Shown here: positions 33,712 to 46,344 of the stretch, one piece after another | Layout: every line of letters starts with the position of its first letter | How positions within the stretch are numbered: position 1 is the stretch's first letter | NCBI GenBank assembly: GCA_034509735.1 | Contig: JACGWO010000005.1 | Span: 17,411,264-17,475,263, forward strand | DNA from: Sesamum alatum | Lineage: Eukaryota; Streptophyta; Magnoliopsida; Lamiales; Pedaliaceae | Length of the DNA: 64,000 nucleotides | Reading direction: 5' to 3' | Made by a program: the position numbers and the translations under genes | The notes under the pieces: model-generated | What the model was told of the DNA's origin: nothing | The model's input: only the letters and a program-made list of their open reading frames with translations | Database searches by the model: none

Positions 33712-35928
33712 TTGAAGGGACAAGCGGATCCGCCCGGGAGCGCGAGCGGAAGCGTGAAATAAAAAATATTGCATAAATAAAAGCAGTTATCATCTCAAAA
33801 TTCCAATGGGTGTATCATTGGGTGCTCAACTGGGCGTTCGATGTAGGATATGATAATATAAAAGCGTATGTATCATATAGAGCATTGATGTAGAAAAAGA
33901 AACTACAATACCGTAAATCGATAATTACCTTTGAAGTTAATTTTCTTGCATGGCTACAAGCGTTGTTCCTCTCCGGATATGTCCACTAAGTTCAAACGTA
34001 TGAACTCTCTAATGAAGTCCACACCACACCGGAAGAGATCACTTTTCTCATGCTAGAGAAAAACGGATCTAAGAGGATACGATACAAGAAAATAGAACAC
34101 TATTGTGTTAGTGTTTTTTCTTGATCTAACTTTGTTCTTCAAGATGATCCAAGATAAAATGAAAAACAAAGAGGGTAGTATGAGAGTAGAGAGGGGCCGA
34201 AAATATGGAGAAAAAGTGAGAGTTTGTTTTTCTTCTTTTTCTTAGAAAAAGATGAAAAATGTAATTCTCTTTATTGATGATAGTATATACTCATATATAT
34301 ACTAAATTAATGTAATTATTGGAATGTATCTAGGTTCATCCTAGGATGTCTAGATACACTCCAATCAATCCCACTAATTTGTCAATCAAGCTTACTATCT
34401 CATAAGGTATGATTTAATCATACCAAATGAAAGAGGGTTGATTGAAATTGATTTGTCCCTTACCAAAAGGGACAAGTCAACCCTTCATCAATGCCTTGCA
34501 TGGCCAATTTTTAGCCTTCCAAAAGAGGCAATTTTCGGCCATGCTAGTTTGGGAAGAAGTCCAACTTCTTCTCATTCCAAAAGTAGAATTAACACACCTA
34601 TTGGGCCAAAATTTAATAGATCGGGTTTCATTATAATCCATTTACAACGAGCCCAAAATTAAATCCTATTTAATTCAAGGTCCACTAAAATAATTTCCAT
34701 TAATCTTTTAATCTAATTAAAAGATCCAATTTTCGATTCTCTACATTAATCGATAAATCCCATGTACCTATTAAAACGAGGGCCCGATACAATATCGGCC
34801 CATCCATCCAATGGACAATCTCTTAATAATCCAATTACTCATTATCCTCTGAAATTGATTCCAAGTCAAATTCTTCACCTCCTCAGTAATTTGTGTTTAA
34901 CCCTTTAGGTTCACCCTCAGCTATAACTTGGGCCCGTGTCCAACAGGAGCCTATTACCATGGGTGGCCGTTTAGCAACGGTCCATGGCACTAGAGACTAG
35001 GTGAATGTTGGCGTGAACATTTAGGTGTCGATTCCACACGTGTACGGTCCTTCCATCTACCGTCTCCGAACCTTAGTCTAGGGTATAGAATTGGGCATCG
35101 GTTCCCATTTTTAACTAGGTGTCTATGCTTAATACTCGAGACTACGCATACCTTATTGCAGCGACACAGGAAACCGTTTCTTGTTCGATCAACCACTATG
35201 GCCACAAGTTTAAGCAGCATGAACGTGTCTCCGAGTGCATTGGAGATACCTCTGTCACATACTGACAGAGGACGAATCCTCTTCTTGGAACCCACCGTCT
35301 GCGGTACGCATTTTGACTGCACTGAATAAGCCGTATAATGATCATCTTACAGAATGACCACCTCTCGCCAGATCCAAGATCAACCATCGTGTGTACATGA
35401 CTGCCATGGTTCCTCAAGTTTGAGGACTACTCCCGTACTATCGGAATCGGAAAAATCCAATCATACCGACCAAGCCTCCAAGGCTTCCATACGATGATAT
35501 CCGCGAGTCAGTTCAGTCGGCTCGACCCTAGTGGACCAACCAACCATAATCGTATAGGCGTCCCACGCTAGCCGCCGATGAAACAAGACACTCATCCAAT
35601 GAATACGAGTCTTGATGCAAGTCTCTATAGGACTCTCATGCCTGTCCAAGGTCCTCGACTTGGAACGTTTCAGACCCAACCCTTTATCAATTGGTTTCAT
35701 AACCATCATCCAATGCGTGGCCCAACGACATGAGTTATTAATCGTAGTCTGTGGGCTTTATTGTGATATATGTAAAACAGAATTTAATATATGGAAAATG
35801 AACACAACAAATAAAGCACTAATGGTAATGAACACTCATTTTATTCATTACAAAATATTATATTACATCAAGTTGTCAAATAGGTTACAAAATATCTACT
35901 ATTGGCTTTCTGGTTACTTATTCTAACA
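33712..35928 (-). mobile_element. Putative 2.2-kb solo LTR inside the CACTA element
   Basis: GC-normal sequence without CACTA motifs. On the minus strand it begins TGTTAGAATAAGTAACC at 35928 and ends near ...GTCCCTTCAAGT at 33712. The flanks GCGTG (33707-33711) and ACGTG (35929-35933) would be a 5-bp target duplication with one change. The composition and motif content fit a long plant retrotransposon LTR I have seen as a dispersed repeat, but the 3' terminus is not CA, there is no primer site or internal domain, and no second copy is in the window. A non-coding retroelement derivative is the alternative. Confidence 0.5.
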
Positions 35929-36382
35929 ACGTGTCATAAGAGATTCTGTATTACGATTCCCATTCCAAATACACTGCAATGGCTATATTTCACGGATATA
36001 TTCGTGTTCCTGTTGCCGCTCCTGCACCCGTTCCTAATGCTGATTCAACGACTATATTTTAACAGCTAATTTTGGAGTTTTAATTACTATTTCAATGCCT
36101 GTTCCAATATTTCTTATATATATGTCCCCTTCATTTTTTTTCTCACTCTCTCTCCATTTCATTTCTTCTCACTCTCTCTCTCTCTTGCATTTTTATACAT
36201 AAAAACGAAAATATCAACAATCTTTGTTAAATTTGCATTGATCTTTGAAGTTGTTTTGTTGAAGTAATAACTTGAAACCCTTTCTGGTCGATTAAATGCA
36301 CGCAGTTAATTAATGGTTGTATATATATAAATTTATTCTGCTTATTTAATTACTTTTGTGAATTGCATGTGTAGGATTAATC

Positions 36383-39300
36383 ATGTTAAGACAGTTGAGG
36401 AGATGGATGTATGATCAGGACCTGCTGGTGTGACGCCGGAGTTTGAGGATGGTGTTACTGATCTTGAATCAACCAAGTCTCAGCATGCATATATGAACGA
36501 GCAGAAGATTAAGTGTATGTATCGAAAGTGTAAAAATGAAAGATTCAAAACACCAGACGATGTAAACTTCGACTTGTGTATAAATGGGTTTATGCCAGAG
36601 TATTATAATTGGAATTCTCGTGGCGAGGAGAGGGTGAAGGAATACTCTGATGCATTCATTGCGACCCCTATTCAGAAGCAGCAAACGCCAGCTGTTTAGG
36701 ATGAGGACAGTACACACTAGGGTGATGCGACGCAAATGGATTGGGCGCGGAGGATGGTTTTTGATGCTGCTGGGTCATCTTTCTGGTCTTATAACTAGGA
36801 AGGTGTGCCTGATGATGGTACTAAGTATTGTCCTTCTGATGCGGGGCCTAGTTCATATTACGATGAGGGTCCCTGTGATTGTGTCTGGGTTGTCAGACCA
36901 TTTTTTTGATGTAGTGCATGCTGCCGACCAATCGTTGTGAAACGGCTGCACCCAATCTCAATTAGCGTTAATTGCTAGTTTGGTGAATATCAAGACCGAA
37001 GGGAGTTTTTCTGAGCGAACATATGATCAACTGTGCCAGTAGACTGATCGTATAATGCCGTTCGATCACACTTTCCCCCCCGATTACGACAGTACGAAGA
37101 AATTGATAAGAGACTTGGGTTTACCAGTTTAGAAGATTGATGTATATAAAAATGGTTGCATGCTGTACTAGAAAGACGACATTGATATGGAATATTGCAA
37201 GTTTTATGGAGACTCCAGGTCAAGCCGACCAAGGAGAGAAATCCTAGACGCAAGAAGTCCCCGTATGCCATTCTTAGGTACCTGCCGCTTACCCCTTGGC
37301 TGCAGAGGTTGTATACGTTGGAAGCGATTGCTGAACCATTAGATGGAGGAGGGATCTATTTGTCATCTGTCCGATGCAGAGGCTTGGAGGCATTTCAACC
37401 GAACATATCCCGATTTTGTAGCTGAGCCTTGTAACGTTAGACCTGGGCCGTGCATGGATAGGTTTACATCGTACAATCTCCTACTGGAATATGCATGAAG
37501 TATGAGTATATGTTCCTGACGATGGTGATCCCTTGCCCATCCAATCCCAAACATTTGATCATTGTGTACCTGGAGCCATTGATCGAGGAGTTGCAAAATT
37601 TATGGCATGTGGGTGTACGGATGCACGACAAAGCGACAAACCAGACATTCATGATGACGGGCTGCATTGATGTGGACAGTGAACGACCAACTTGCTTATG
37701 GGATGCCGTCTGGATAAAGTACCGCCGGTGTTATGGGGTACATGGGCATTCTATTTGCAGCACGGTAGGATGGCATGTTGTTTGATTGCCACATACAGTT
37801 TCTCCCACCGGCACTGCGGGAATAAGAAAGTTCTCACTATAAATCGAGTGGAAAGGAAGATTGCACGTCCAAGGCTGACTAGAGAGCAGATTCGAGCCCG
37901 TGTCGATGCATTTAGTGTTGTAGCCGAACAACCGTTGCATGAACCAAAAGACTACGGTATTGAGCACAAGTGGATGAAAAAAAGTATCTTTTGGGAGCTT
38001 GAATAATGGGGGACGCTTCTAATACGACACAATCTTGCTGTCATTCACATTGAGTATTATGTGTTTGATAATATATTCCATATCGTGATGAACATAAAAG
38101 GGAAAAAGAAGGACAGTCTGAATGCACGGAAGGATCTAAAGATCATATGTAATCAACCGGAGTTTGAGGTGGACAAAAGGAGACCGAACGTGATGACCAA
38201 AGCTGTATATACACTGAGGAAGGACCAGAAGAAGAGGATATAAGAGTGTATTCATTGTCTTAGGTTTCCTGATGGGTACATATCTAACTTGTGCCGCTGC
38301 GTCGACATGAAGGAACTAAGGATGCATGGCATGAAGAGTCATGATTGTGATATTCATGCAGAAGTTGATTCCGGTTGCCTCCCGTGAAATGTTTTCTAAG
38401 CATGTGTGTGGGGCCTTGACGGAGGTGAGCCTTCTATTCCAAATTCTATGCTCAACCACGCTATATGGCATCAAGGTACAAGAATTGGAAAACAGTATAG
38501 CCATCATCATGTGCAACCTCGAGAAAATATTTTCTCCTTTTTTCGACTCAATGGAGCACCTAATTGTTCACCTTCTATATGAGGCGCGCGTTGGGGGGGC
38601 CATGCAATACAGGTGGATGTACCCATTTGAAAGGTAACTACACTAAAAAATTTAATTTTTCATCTATATTATTTTGGGTCATCCATATTATAATAAATAT
38701 TTGACCGAATAGATTCCTCCGCGATTTGAAGAAGAAGGTGAAAATCAAAGCACCCTTCGAGGCGTCAACTGTAGTGGCATACATTGTCGAAAAAATCGGG
38801 CTTTTCTCTCCCACTACTTCTAACCACACAGTCTTTCCAAGGGAAGCAGACCCAATCGAAATGATCTCACGAGCAATGGCGATCGAATGGTACGGTCCAT
38901 TTTCAATTACCTTTGCCGAGCAAGTGGAGCCTCAAAGAAAAGGTTCCTAAGCGGTGAAGAACTTCACATAATCAAGACATGCTGTGTAATTGTGAAGTAG
39001 TTGCATCATATTACAAGTCAGTGTATAGATACATACATATAGTCTAATGATCATTTCATTTCGAACATGTATAAGTATCAATGTTTCGGATATAGGTCGT
39101 TCTTGAATGAACTGCACGAGCAACACCATTTGGAGGACCTAATAATTGATCAACTAGTGGCAACTGAATTCAAGGATTGGTTCAAACATCGTGTAAGAGT
39201 CAATTTATTATAAATTATGACGGTTTGGTCAATTTGTTATAAATATTTCAATTGGTATATGAATTGCAGGTGAAACCCGAATTGAATTACACGGACAACG

Positions 39301-40018
39301 AATTGTTAAAGTTGCATTATTGGGGTCTTAGAGCAGAAGTGACGATGTTCCCATGTTACTTCGTGAATGGTTTCAATTTCCACATTGAATGTCACAATGT
39401 TGGCAAGTCAATAATGAATTTGGTGTGTGTGTCAAAAGCTCATCATATACAGACAATGACAATGACTTCTATGGTATACTCGAAGAGATAATCAGTTAAA
39501 TTACCCACTTATTCCGGACATGCACATTGTATTATTTATTTTTCGTTGGGCCGATGCGGTAAGAGGCATGAAGATACATCCTCATTATCACCTCGTTGAT
39601 GTCAATTTCAAAAACTTGTACTAAAAGAATGAACCATTCACACTGGCGCAACAAGCAGTACAAGTCTACTACACGGATTACAGGAGCATGAAGAGAAACA
39701 AAGGTGACTGGAAAGTTGTTTGCAAAATCAAGGCTCGAAGAGTAATCGATGACTCGCAATGGACCGAGGTCGCCTATCAGATGGATCAAGTCGTACCTAC
39801 TCCAGATGTTGGCACATGCAATCAAACGTACGAACTTCGTGATGCAACTGGTATATAGTTAGTCGTTGATCTATCGGTCGCACAACAACATGGAACAGGT
39901 ACATTCTGCTCCCCAAATGGTGAATCTGATGATGAAGATAACGAAGATAGCTTCAAGGAGATGAGATCGAAGAAGAGACTTATTGAGTGTGTAGTGCTCA
40001 GTTATCTTTCCAATGTGT
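36383..40018 (+). pseudogene. CACTA transposase, TNPD/TNP2-type (Transposase_21, DUF4218, DUF4216)
   Basis: Recognisable across several frames. Start region MYDQD then TPEFEDGVTDLE with KIKCMYRKCKNERFKTPDDV and NGFMPEYYNW (N-terminal zinc-binding module, 36383-36700). CKFYGDSR and SDAEAWRHFNRTYPDFVAEP (about 37180-37430) lead to the catalytic block EYMFLTMVIPCPSNPKHL, LEPLIEELQNLWHVGV (37495 on). VERKIARPRLTREQIRARVD, DYGIEHKWMKKSIFWELE and QKLIPVASREMFSKHVCGAL (DUF4218) follow. One clean intron is at 38634-38712 (FE-R-FL joined), others at about 38960-39095 and 39193-39270. The end shows DVNFKNLY...QQAVQVYYTDYRSMKRN and RVIDDSQWTEVAYQ (DUF4216), up to 39880. Many stops and frameshifts: not functional. 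Confidence 0.9.
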
Positions 40019-40079
40019 AGAGAAAAAAAAAATAATTTAAAAATTGTATTAATTATAATTTTTTAAAGAAAATAATATA

Positions 40080-41290
40080 ACTTTGGAACGGTTCTTTGAA
40101 GTATGCATTACAGTTACTGTCCCTAACTGTAAAATACTCACTGCAAAATCAAAGGTAGGAACGGTTTGTCCAAAAGGACTGTTCTTAAATTAGTTGCAAC
40201 ATAATTTCATTTTGGCGCATCCTTGAAAAATAGTTGGAAAATTTGAAACTTGGAACAGTCAAAAAATATTTCAACCGTTTCAATTATAGTTTCAAATTTT
40301 CAATTTGGCGCCTATTGAAAAAATAGGTGGGAAGTTTTAAAACTTGGGACGGTGCCAGTATCTACAAACCGTTCCAATAACAGATCCAAATTTTTGATTT
40401 GGTACCTTCTGAAAAATATGTGGGCAAATCAAATATGGGAGCGGGTAATTTATTTTAAACCGTTCCATTCTTTGCATTTGCAGAAACCATTCCTACTCGT
40501 AATCAATAACCGTTCCTATGTTGAAATTAACAAAAATCATGCCAAAGTTAATAACTAACCGTTCCAATTACTGTTCCAGATATGTCTATGGTACGTTCCG
40601 GTGACGATTTCTTAACATCCGTGAGCCGATTTAACATCAAACTTAAACACATATCTAACGGTCTGTTTATCAATCACATAGCCTGATTGAAGGTTGCACC
40701 GTTTCTTATGATGAAGATTAGGGACCACATACGACATCTCGATATCCGGCCACCAAAATTGTTCAAAACTACATATAATTTATTCTTTTTTGTGCTAAAT
40801 CATATCTTACGGTCTGATTAAAATTCTAATGGTCTGATTAGGCGATGAAGTACAATAATATAAGATGCTAGTTATACCTATGATATACTAAAAACTTTAT
40901 ATATACTTATATACTTCATATTGTGAACATGTGTCAATCTCAAGAAAAATATTTTATGTTTTCAAACTCTTTAAACCGCACATTGTACACTTTTTTTTTC
41001 CCTCATTAACGTATCTGGAACGTATTTTTCTTAATTTTTATTAATTTTCTTTGATAAATAATAATTATTTAAAATCTCATTAGGAATGGTCATTGAAACA
41101 AATATTGTACATTGCTCATTGGAACGGTCAGAGGACCGGTATTTTCTATGGACTAACAAGCTGCTCAGTTAAAATGGTGTCGTTTTTCTCTTCAAAACAA
41201 TGTAATTTTACAAACAAAACAACATCGTTTCATACTATTGGAATGGTTAGGGATATACATTTATGAATCATGACCGTTCCAAAATGTTAA
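40080..41290. repeat. Internal block of CACTA-type motifs plus a diverged 555-bp unit
   Basis: Between the transposase gene and the second ORF, GGAACGGT / CCGTTCC motifs recur (40084, 40159, 40369, 40460, 40507, 40557, 41123, 41272). Such motifs are normally subterminal. Between them, 40590-40990 aligns with the tandem unit of the first CACTA element (ATATCTAACGGTCTG, CATAGCCTGATTGAAGG, CGACATCTCGATATCCGG, GATTAGGCGATGAAGTAC), at clearly lower identity than the copies there. Confidence 0.7.
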
Positions 41291-41334
41291 TATATAAGTG
41301 GCACTTAGCATATTTTCCCCTTACTCTCTTCCTC

Positions 41335-42400
41335 TGCCCGATCTCTCTCTCTCTCTCTCTCTCTCTGTTTTTTTATTCCCCCCCATCCCCTGTGTTGTTC
41401 ACCACCATCCACCGCCTCCATTGTCAACGAGCCACCATCAACCGCCTCAATTGACCGCGGCTACCATCCTCCTCCTCCACAGTCTGACCATGGCAACCAT
41501 CCACCCGCCTCCACCGCCACCATTTATGCTGCCACTACCACCCCCTCCACTAACAAGTATAGTTTCAAAAAAACTTTTTTTTTAACTTTTCTTTTCTGGG
41601 AATTTTTTGAAATTGCATGTGCATTTTCTGTAAATTTATGTCATGTTTGTGAATTTTCTGTAATTGTATGTAATTTTAGGGATTTTTCTGTGATTGTATG
41701 CAATTTTTGTGCATTTTTTGTAATTGTAGGGATTTAGGTGTAATTTCTGGAATTGTATACAATTGGGTGTAATTTCTGTAATTTCTGGAACATTGTTGTT
41801 GATATTGTTGCTGTAAATTGTATGTAATTTTGCTGGAATTTTTGTGAATATTCTGGAATTACTATTCATTTTATGTAATTTCTGTAATTTTCTGTTATGT
41901 TTGTGAATTTTCTGCAAACTCTATGCGTTTTCTGTAATTTGTGTGAATTTTTATGTTAAATTTGGAAATTGATGTCAATAATTAGAAAAATATAGGATAT
42001 TTTCAATAATTAGAAATTTTAGATAATTATAAGAAAATTCTGAAATTAGTTTTTTTGTAAAATTTGTTTTTTTTTGTTATTATTACAAAAAAAATCTATT
42101 TTTTTACAAATTTTTTCAGTTATTTTAAAAAATACGTCATTTTTAAAAAAATATGTTTTTTTTAAAAAAAATTCTGTTATTTTTAAAATTATTTTCTATT
42201 ATTTTTAAAAAATTATGTTATTATTAGTCTGTAGATTTTTTTTGTTTTTTTGTTATGAAGAAAAAAGCACTCTGTTTTTTTACAAATTGTTTTTTTATTT
42301 TAAAAATATTTCATCATTTTTTTAAAAAGATACGTTATTTTTAAAAAATTTCCTGTTATTTTTGTAAAAAATTCTGTTATGTATTTATTATAAAACTCAA
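41335..42400. repeat. Low-complexity leader of the second CACTA ORF
   Basis: Begins with a CT microsatellite (41343-41366) and CCACC-rich sequence, then 41585-41960 is a degenerate tandem repeat of units like TTTTCTGTAATTGTATGTAA, and 42050-42390 repeats CTGTTATTTTTAAAAAAT-like units. Apparent ORFs here (Pro- or Asn/Lys-rich) are translations of simple sequence. Confidence 0.65.
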
Positions 42401-43254
42401 GATAATTAAAATAATTATGAAATGTTTGGACTTAGTATTCATTTAGGATTTAGTATACATTTTAGGAAACAATTGTGAGATTTAGCATAAATTTGAGGAT
42501 TATAATGTAATAAATTATTTGAAATTCTCCAATAAACTTATAATGTATTACATTAATTTGGAATTTAGTATACATTTTGGAAAATAATTTTGAGATTTAG
42601 TATGCATTTTAGAACATTTTCAATGATTAGATTTTCTAAATAATTATTAGGTACAATTTAATAATTATTAGAATAATATGAAGTTTGGGGGTAAATTATC
42701 ACTATATAAAAATTGTTAATTACATTATTTGTAAAATTCATAAAATTAATATTTTGAAAAAATTTGTAGATCATGTCTAATAGAGATCTGCCTCCTCGAG
42801 GAGGTGGACGTACTCGCGGCTGTGGTCGCGGCCCGTCGGTTCCACCACCCGCGCCTATTGCTTCCCAGGTTGGGGAAGCAGCGTTTCAACCACCCCCACC
42901 ACTAGCATTGGCTAAGCCCTCAGCTGCAACACCTGCGATAGATCCAGATGTAGACCCATCTACTCTGGTACCGGCCACACAGGAGGCCGGACTGTGTACT
43001 ACCGCACCGATGGTAGATCTGTCCTGTCCTTGGGCTGCACCACCACCTGTACCACCAGTCCCCCCACCATCCGTGTGCATGTATATCATCCTCGCAGACG
43101 CCAAGTACAATTTTATTAAAAAAAATTCTATTTATTTAGATTTTTTTTCATAAACACTAATTAATATGTAATTTAATGGCTAAGCGCAAGATACACGAGA
43201 TCATCAATGCGGTGGTGTGAGGACATTATTCCCACCCTTGAGGATGTTTGCGCC

Positions 43255-44797
43255 AGGTGCCGGACCCGAGACCCGCGCCGCTTACAAAATTTTAGCCCCA
43301 TAACCCGCCCCCGCCCCGCCCTGCATAACCCGCCCTGACCCCGCCCCGTCCCGGCCCCGACCCGAATTATCAATATTTTTGTATTTATTTTTTCATTTCT
43401 TAAACACAACAAATTAAAATATATTTTCATGCATAACATTCCTAAATTATTACAAAAAAATAAAAATAAAAATCCATCATAATAAAACGTAACCCATCAG
43501 TATTAAAATTCACAAAAATATAAAAAATAAGAAGTTTGAAATCCACATAGCTAACATAAAAAATAACAAGTCTGAAATCCACATAATTAAATACATATTG
43601 ATGTTCCGTGATACATTGATTATGCTTCTTTACTCGTTATCACGATCGTCTTTAATATTAATTTTAATAAAGTATATATATTAGTTAAAGTAAATTTAGT
43701 TTTTAATATTATAAGTATAAACTACTAATTAGTTTAGTAGTAATATAATTAGTTAAAGATACTAAATATATATATATATATATATATTGAATAATTTAAT
43801 ATTGTAGAAAATATCCATTTTCTGCAATAATGCAATTGAAATACATAAAAATATTTATAGTTGAGATTGATATATGTTTACAAATCACAATATGCAATAA
43901 ATTTGTACATTTATAAATGTTAGTATTACATTAATGTAACTATCATCTTATATTGTTGAACAACATGGGTTAGTCGGACCGTTAAAATTCAGATCAAACT
44001 GTTAGATATGATTAAACATACAGAAAAATACATTTGGTAAAATTTTAGACTTATTGGGTATACGGATGTTGAGATATCGTACTCGTAACAAAAGAGTAAT
44101 CATTTAAGACGGTGTATCGTTGAATCAGACCATGTGATTTTAAATCGTACCGTCTAATATGATCTAATGGACACATACTTATATATATTAAAATTTAGTA
44201 TGAATCGGATGGTTGGATTTTAAGATATCCTAATTGTTAATTAAACTTTTTGATGTCGTTATATAATATAATATATATCTAAAATGAATTATATAAAACA
44301 AATAATATGTTTATCTAAATTATTAATCTTCTCTTCAAGTAATATCATTTTACAATTTACAATGAATTATATTATACAAGGAATACATTAAACTAATATT
44401 TTATTTTTTAATAAATAATATCAATTTAGATTTAAATAACTTAATATAGACTATATAATTTTCAATTTAAAATTTAAAATAATCATTAAATTTCTTATCA
44501 ACTAATTTTTTATTTTTTTTCTTTCTTATATATAGTTGGGTACATGCAAAACTTATTTGAATTTATATATAATATTATAAATGTTTTTATTTATAATATA
44601 TATTAGAAATATATAATAAAATTGGGTTTGGGGCGGGGTCGGGGCGGGGACGGGGCGGGGATAGCACCCGTACCCCGCCCCGGACCCGGCCGGGGCAATT
44701 TTTTTTGGTCCCAAACCCACCCCGACCCCAAAAAATCGGGTCCCAGACCCGCCCCATACGGGGCGGGTTTCCTGGGTCCGGGTTAAAATTGTCATCT
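43255..44797. mobile_element. GC-rich inverted-repeat element inside the CACTA second ORF
   Basis: The right end (44625-44797) is a C/G-rich block whose reverse complement begins TAGAGATGACAATTTTAACC followed by CGGACCC and many GCGGGGC units. The left end (43259-43375) has the matching CGGACCCGAGACCCGC and CCCCGCCCCG series in the opposite orientation. Plant non-autonomous hAT elements often start TAGRGATGACAATTT with such GC-rich arms. The outermost left bases are missing or altered and no clear 8-bp duplication was found, so boundaries are approximate. A diverged, inverted 555-bp unit lies inside (43783-44245). Confidence 0.55.
43783..44245 (-). repeat. Inverted diverged copy of the 555-bp CACTA unit
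   Basis: The reverse complement follows the tandem unit at 13898-17228 in order: GATATCTTAAAATCC, GTACGATATCTCAACATCCG, GTTCAACAATATAAGATGAT, ATTTCAATTGCATTATT. It lies inside the GC-rich inverted-repeat element, opposite in strand to the related copy at 40590-40990. Confidence 0.75.
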
Positions 44798-46344
44798 CTA
44801 CCGTCAGACATGGAAGATCGAATGGTCCGGCTCAAGATGATAATGGTCGACATGATGACCATGATGAAGTCCATGCAGACCAACACCTCCACTGCCGACC
44901 TGTCACAACCTCTGACAGACCCCGATGCCCCAGACGATGCCGACATAGATGACGATGCGGGGGATGAGGTGTAGATTTAGGATATTTTTTTTAATATTTA
45001 TAATTAAATTAAATAATATTTTTATGAATATTTTTTTTTTGTAATTATGCATATGTTTTTGTGAATTGCATAACATCATTCAATATATAATTATTTAACC
45101 AAATTAAAAAAAATAATTAATATTTTTTTATTTATATAAATAATAATAATAATAACAATTATTATTATTATTATATAATTAAAAAATCTTAATTAATAAA
45201 TAATTTAGGAACGGTCTTTTCCGTGGTTAGGGAATGCTAAAATATCGAGTGAACCGTTCCAACCATGGATCCCACAAACAAGACCACCGTTCCTAAAATC
45301 GTTCATCAATAGCATTCCAAATAAGGGACAAACCATGCTTAATTTTACCCCAAAGTTAATGACTGTATATCATTGATGTCGCTCCAAATACACATCCTAA
45401 ACCCGTGCCAACAGTGTAGTCCAAATAAAGATCAACATTGTTCCTTCGTATATTCCAAAATTATGTTCAACTAGTGTTCCATATACCATTCCAATATTAT
45501 CACCCGGATAAATACAAAGCGTTCCACAATGTATTCCAACATGAGCAGAAAAATCCATCTTTCATACATTAAATTGGATGTAAATAGAGTTGCAATGACC
45601 GTTCTAAATTATGTCAATAACATATCATCTTACGGTTCCAAATATTAATTGAGTGTTCCAAATACATAAATTATTTATTCACACAAACAAACATAATGAA
45701 GAACGATTTTTAGCTTGTGCATAAAAAACAGTTCAAAAATAGGAACGGTCACTGCGTAACCGTTCCTAAATATTAGGAACACCGTGAATTAAGACAGAAG
45801 GCCTCCTATTCCATTACCATTCCAAATGTCGATCCAGGTTCATCCACTGAGTTTTTTCCCGTTCCAAAGTAAAAAAAAAAAAAAACAGTTCCTAAGCCCG
45901 TTTGAATTCCTGCATTTTTTTTGTAGTGTAAACATCCTGACGAGAGTTTTCTTATTTTCACGCAAAACTTTAGGATTTAATTTAGTAACTAAACTTTTTT
46001 AAATGGAAGAAATTAACATTCCTACCAAAATAAAATCAATCAATTAGACTTTTCCATGCAAATTTTGCAAAATTTTAGGGATTTAGTTTAGTAATTGAAT
46101 TTTTCTAAAAAGATCGAAATCAGAACCTACTAAAATTAAACCAATCAATTAGATTTCTTCATGCAAAATTTATTGATTTAGTTTGTCATTAATTTTTTTT
46201 TAAAAATTTTTTTTGCTAAAATTAAAGCAACCAATTAGATTTTTCTAGATAATTAAATCATTAAAAATTCTAAGAATTGAGAATTTGGTCAATATTGAAG
46301 GATTAAAGTAAAAGACCACCTTCAAATATATATATATATATATA

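Larger units (their letters stand above)
42773..44974 (+). pseudogene. Second ORF of the CACTA element, interrupted
   Basis: Starts MSNRDLPPRGGGRTRG at 42773 with a basic Gly/Arg stretch followed by a Pro/Ala-rich region up to about 43080. A further start-like segment (MAKRKIHEIINA) is at 43176. The end is at 44807-44974: MEDRMVRLKMIMVDMMTMMK then an acidic tail (DAPDDADIDDDAGDEV) and a stop. Position and the basic N-terminus / helical C-terminus fit a TNPA-type accessory DNA-binding protein or the common second ORF of plant CACTA elements; no domain is certain. The region between holds a GC-rich inserted element, so the gene is broken. Confidence 0.5.
33214..45928 (+). mobile_element. 12.7-kb CACTA (En/Spm-type) transposon with decayed genes
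   Basis: Termini CACTACAAAAAAAAGTG and reverse complement CACTACAAAAAAAATGC; flanked by TAA (33211-33213 and 45929-45931), the expected 3-bp duplication. Subterminal regions (33222-33700, 45200-45920) hold many GGAACGGT/CCGTTCCAA motifs in both orientations. It carries a TNPD/TNP2-type transposase pseudogene (36383-40018) and a second ORF (42773-44974), the two-gene layout of CACTA elements. Nested insertions: a putative solo LTR (33712-35928) and a GC-rich inverted-repeat element (about 43255-44797). Confidence 0.9.
30730..46344 (-). mobile_element. Second large non-coding Helitron, split by a CACTA transposon
   Basis: The minus-strand 3' end is at 30730: hairpin CGTGC-ATAG-TACG, spacer, CTAG|T. 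The 5' side lies at about 46344, where it merges with a (TA)n run, so the TC start is lost. Without the CACTA insertion (33214-45931) it is about 2.9 kb, AT-rich and non-coding. It matches the first large Helitron in order and orientation on both sides of the insertion. Confidence 0.65.

Noticed and set aside
35196..35709. Several minus-strand ORFs in the 33712-35928 block
   Set aside because: Short and overlapping in different frames with no domain; consistent with non-coding LTR-type sequence.
41636..41917. Asn/Lys/His-rich minus-strand ORF of 93 codons
   Set aside because: Comes from a degenerate tandem repeat of TTTTCTGTAATTGTATG-like units.
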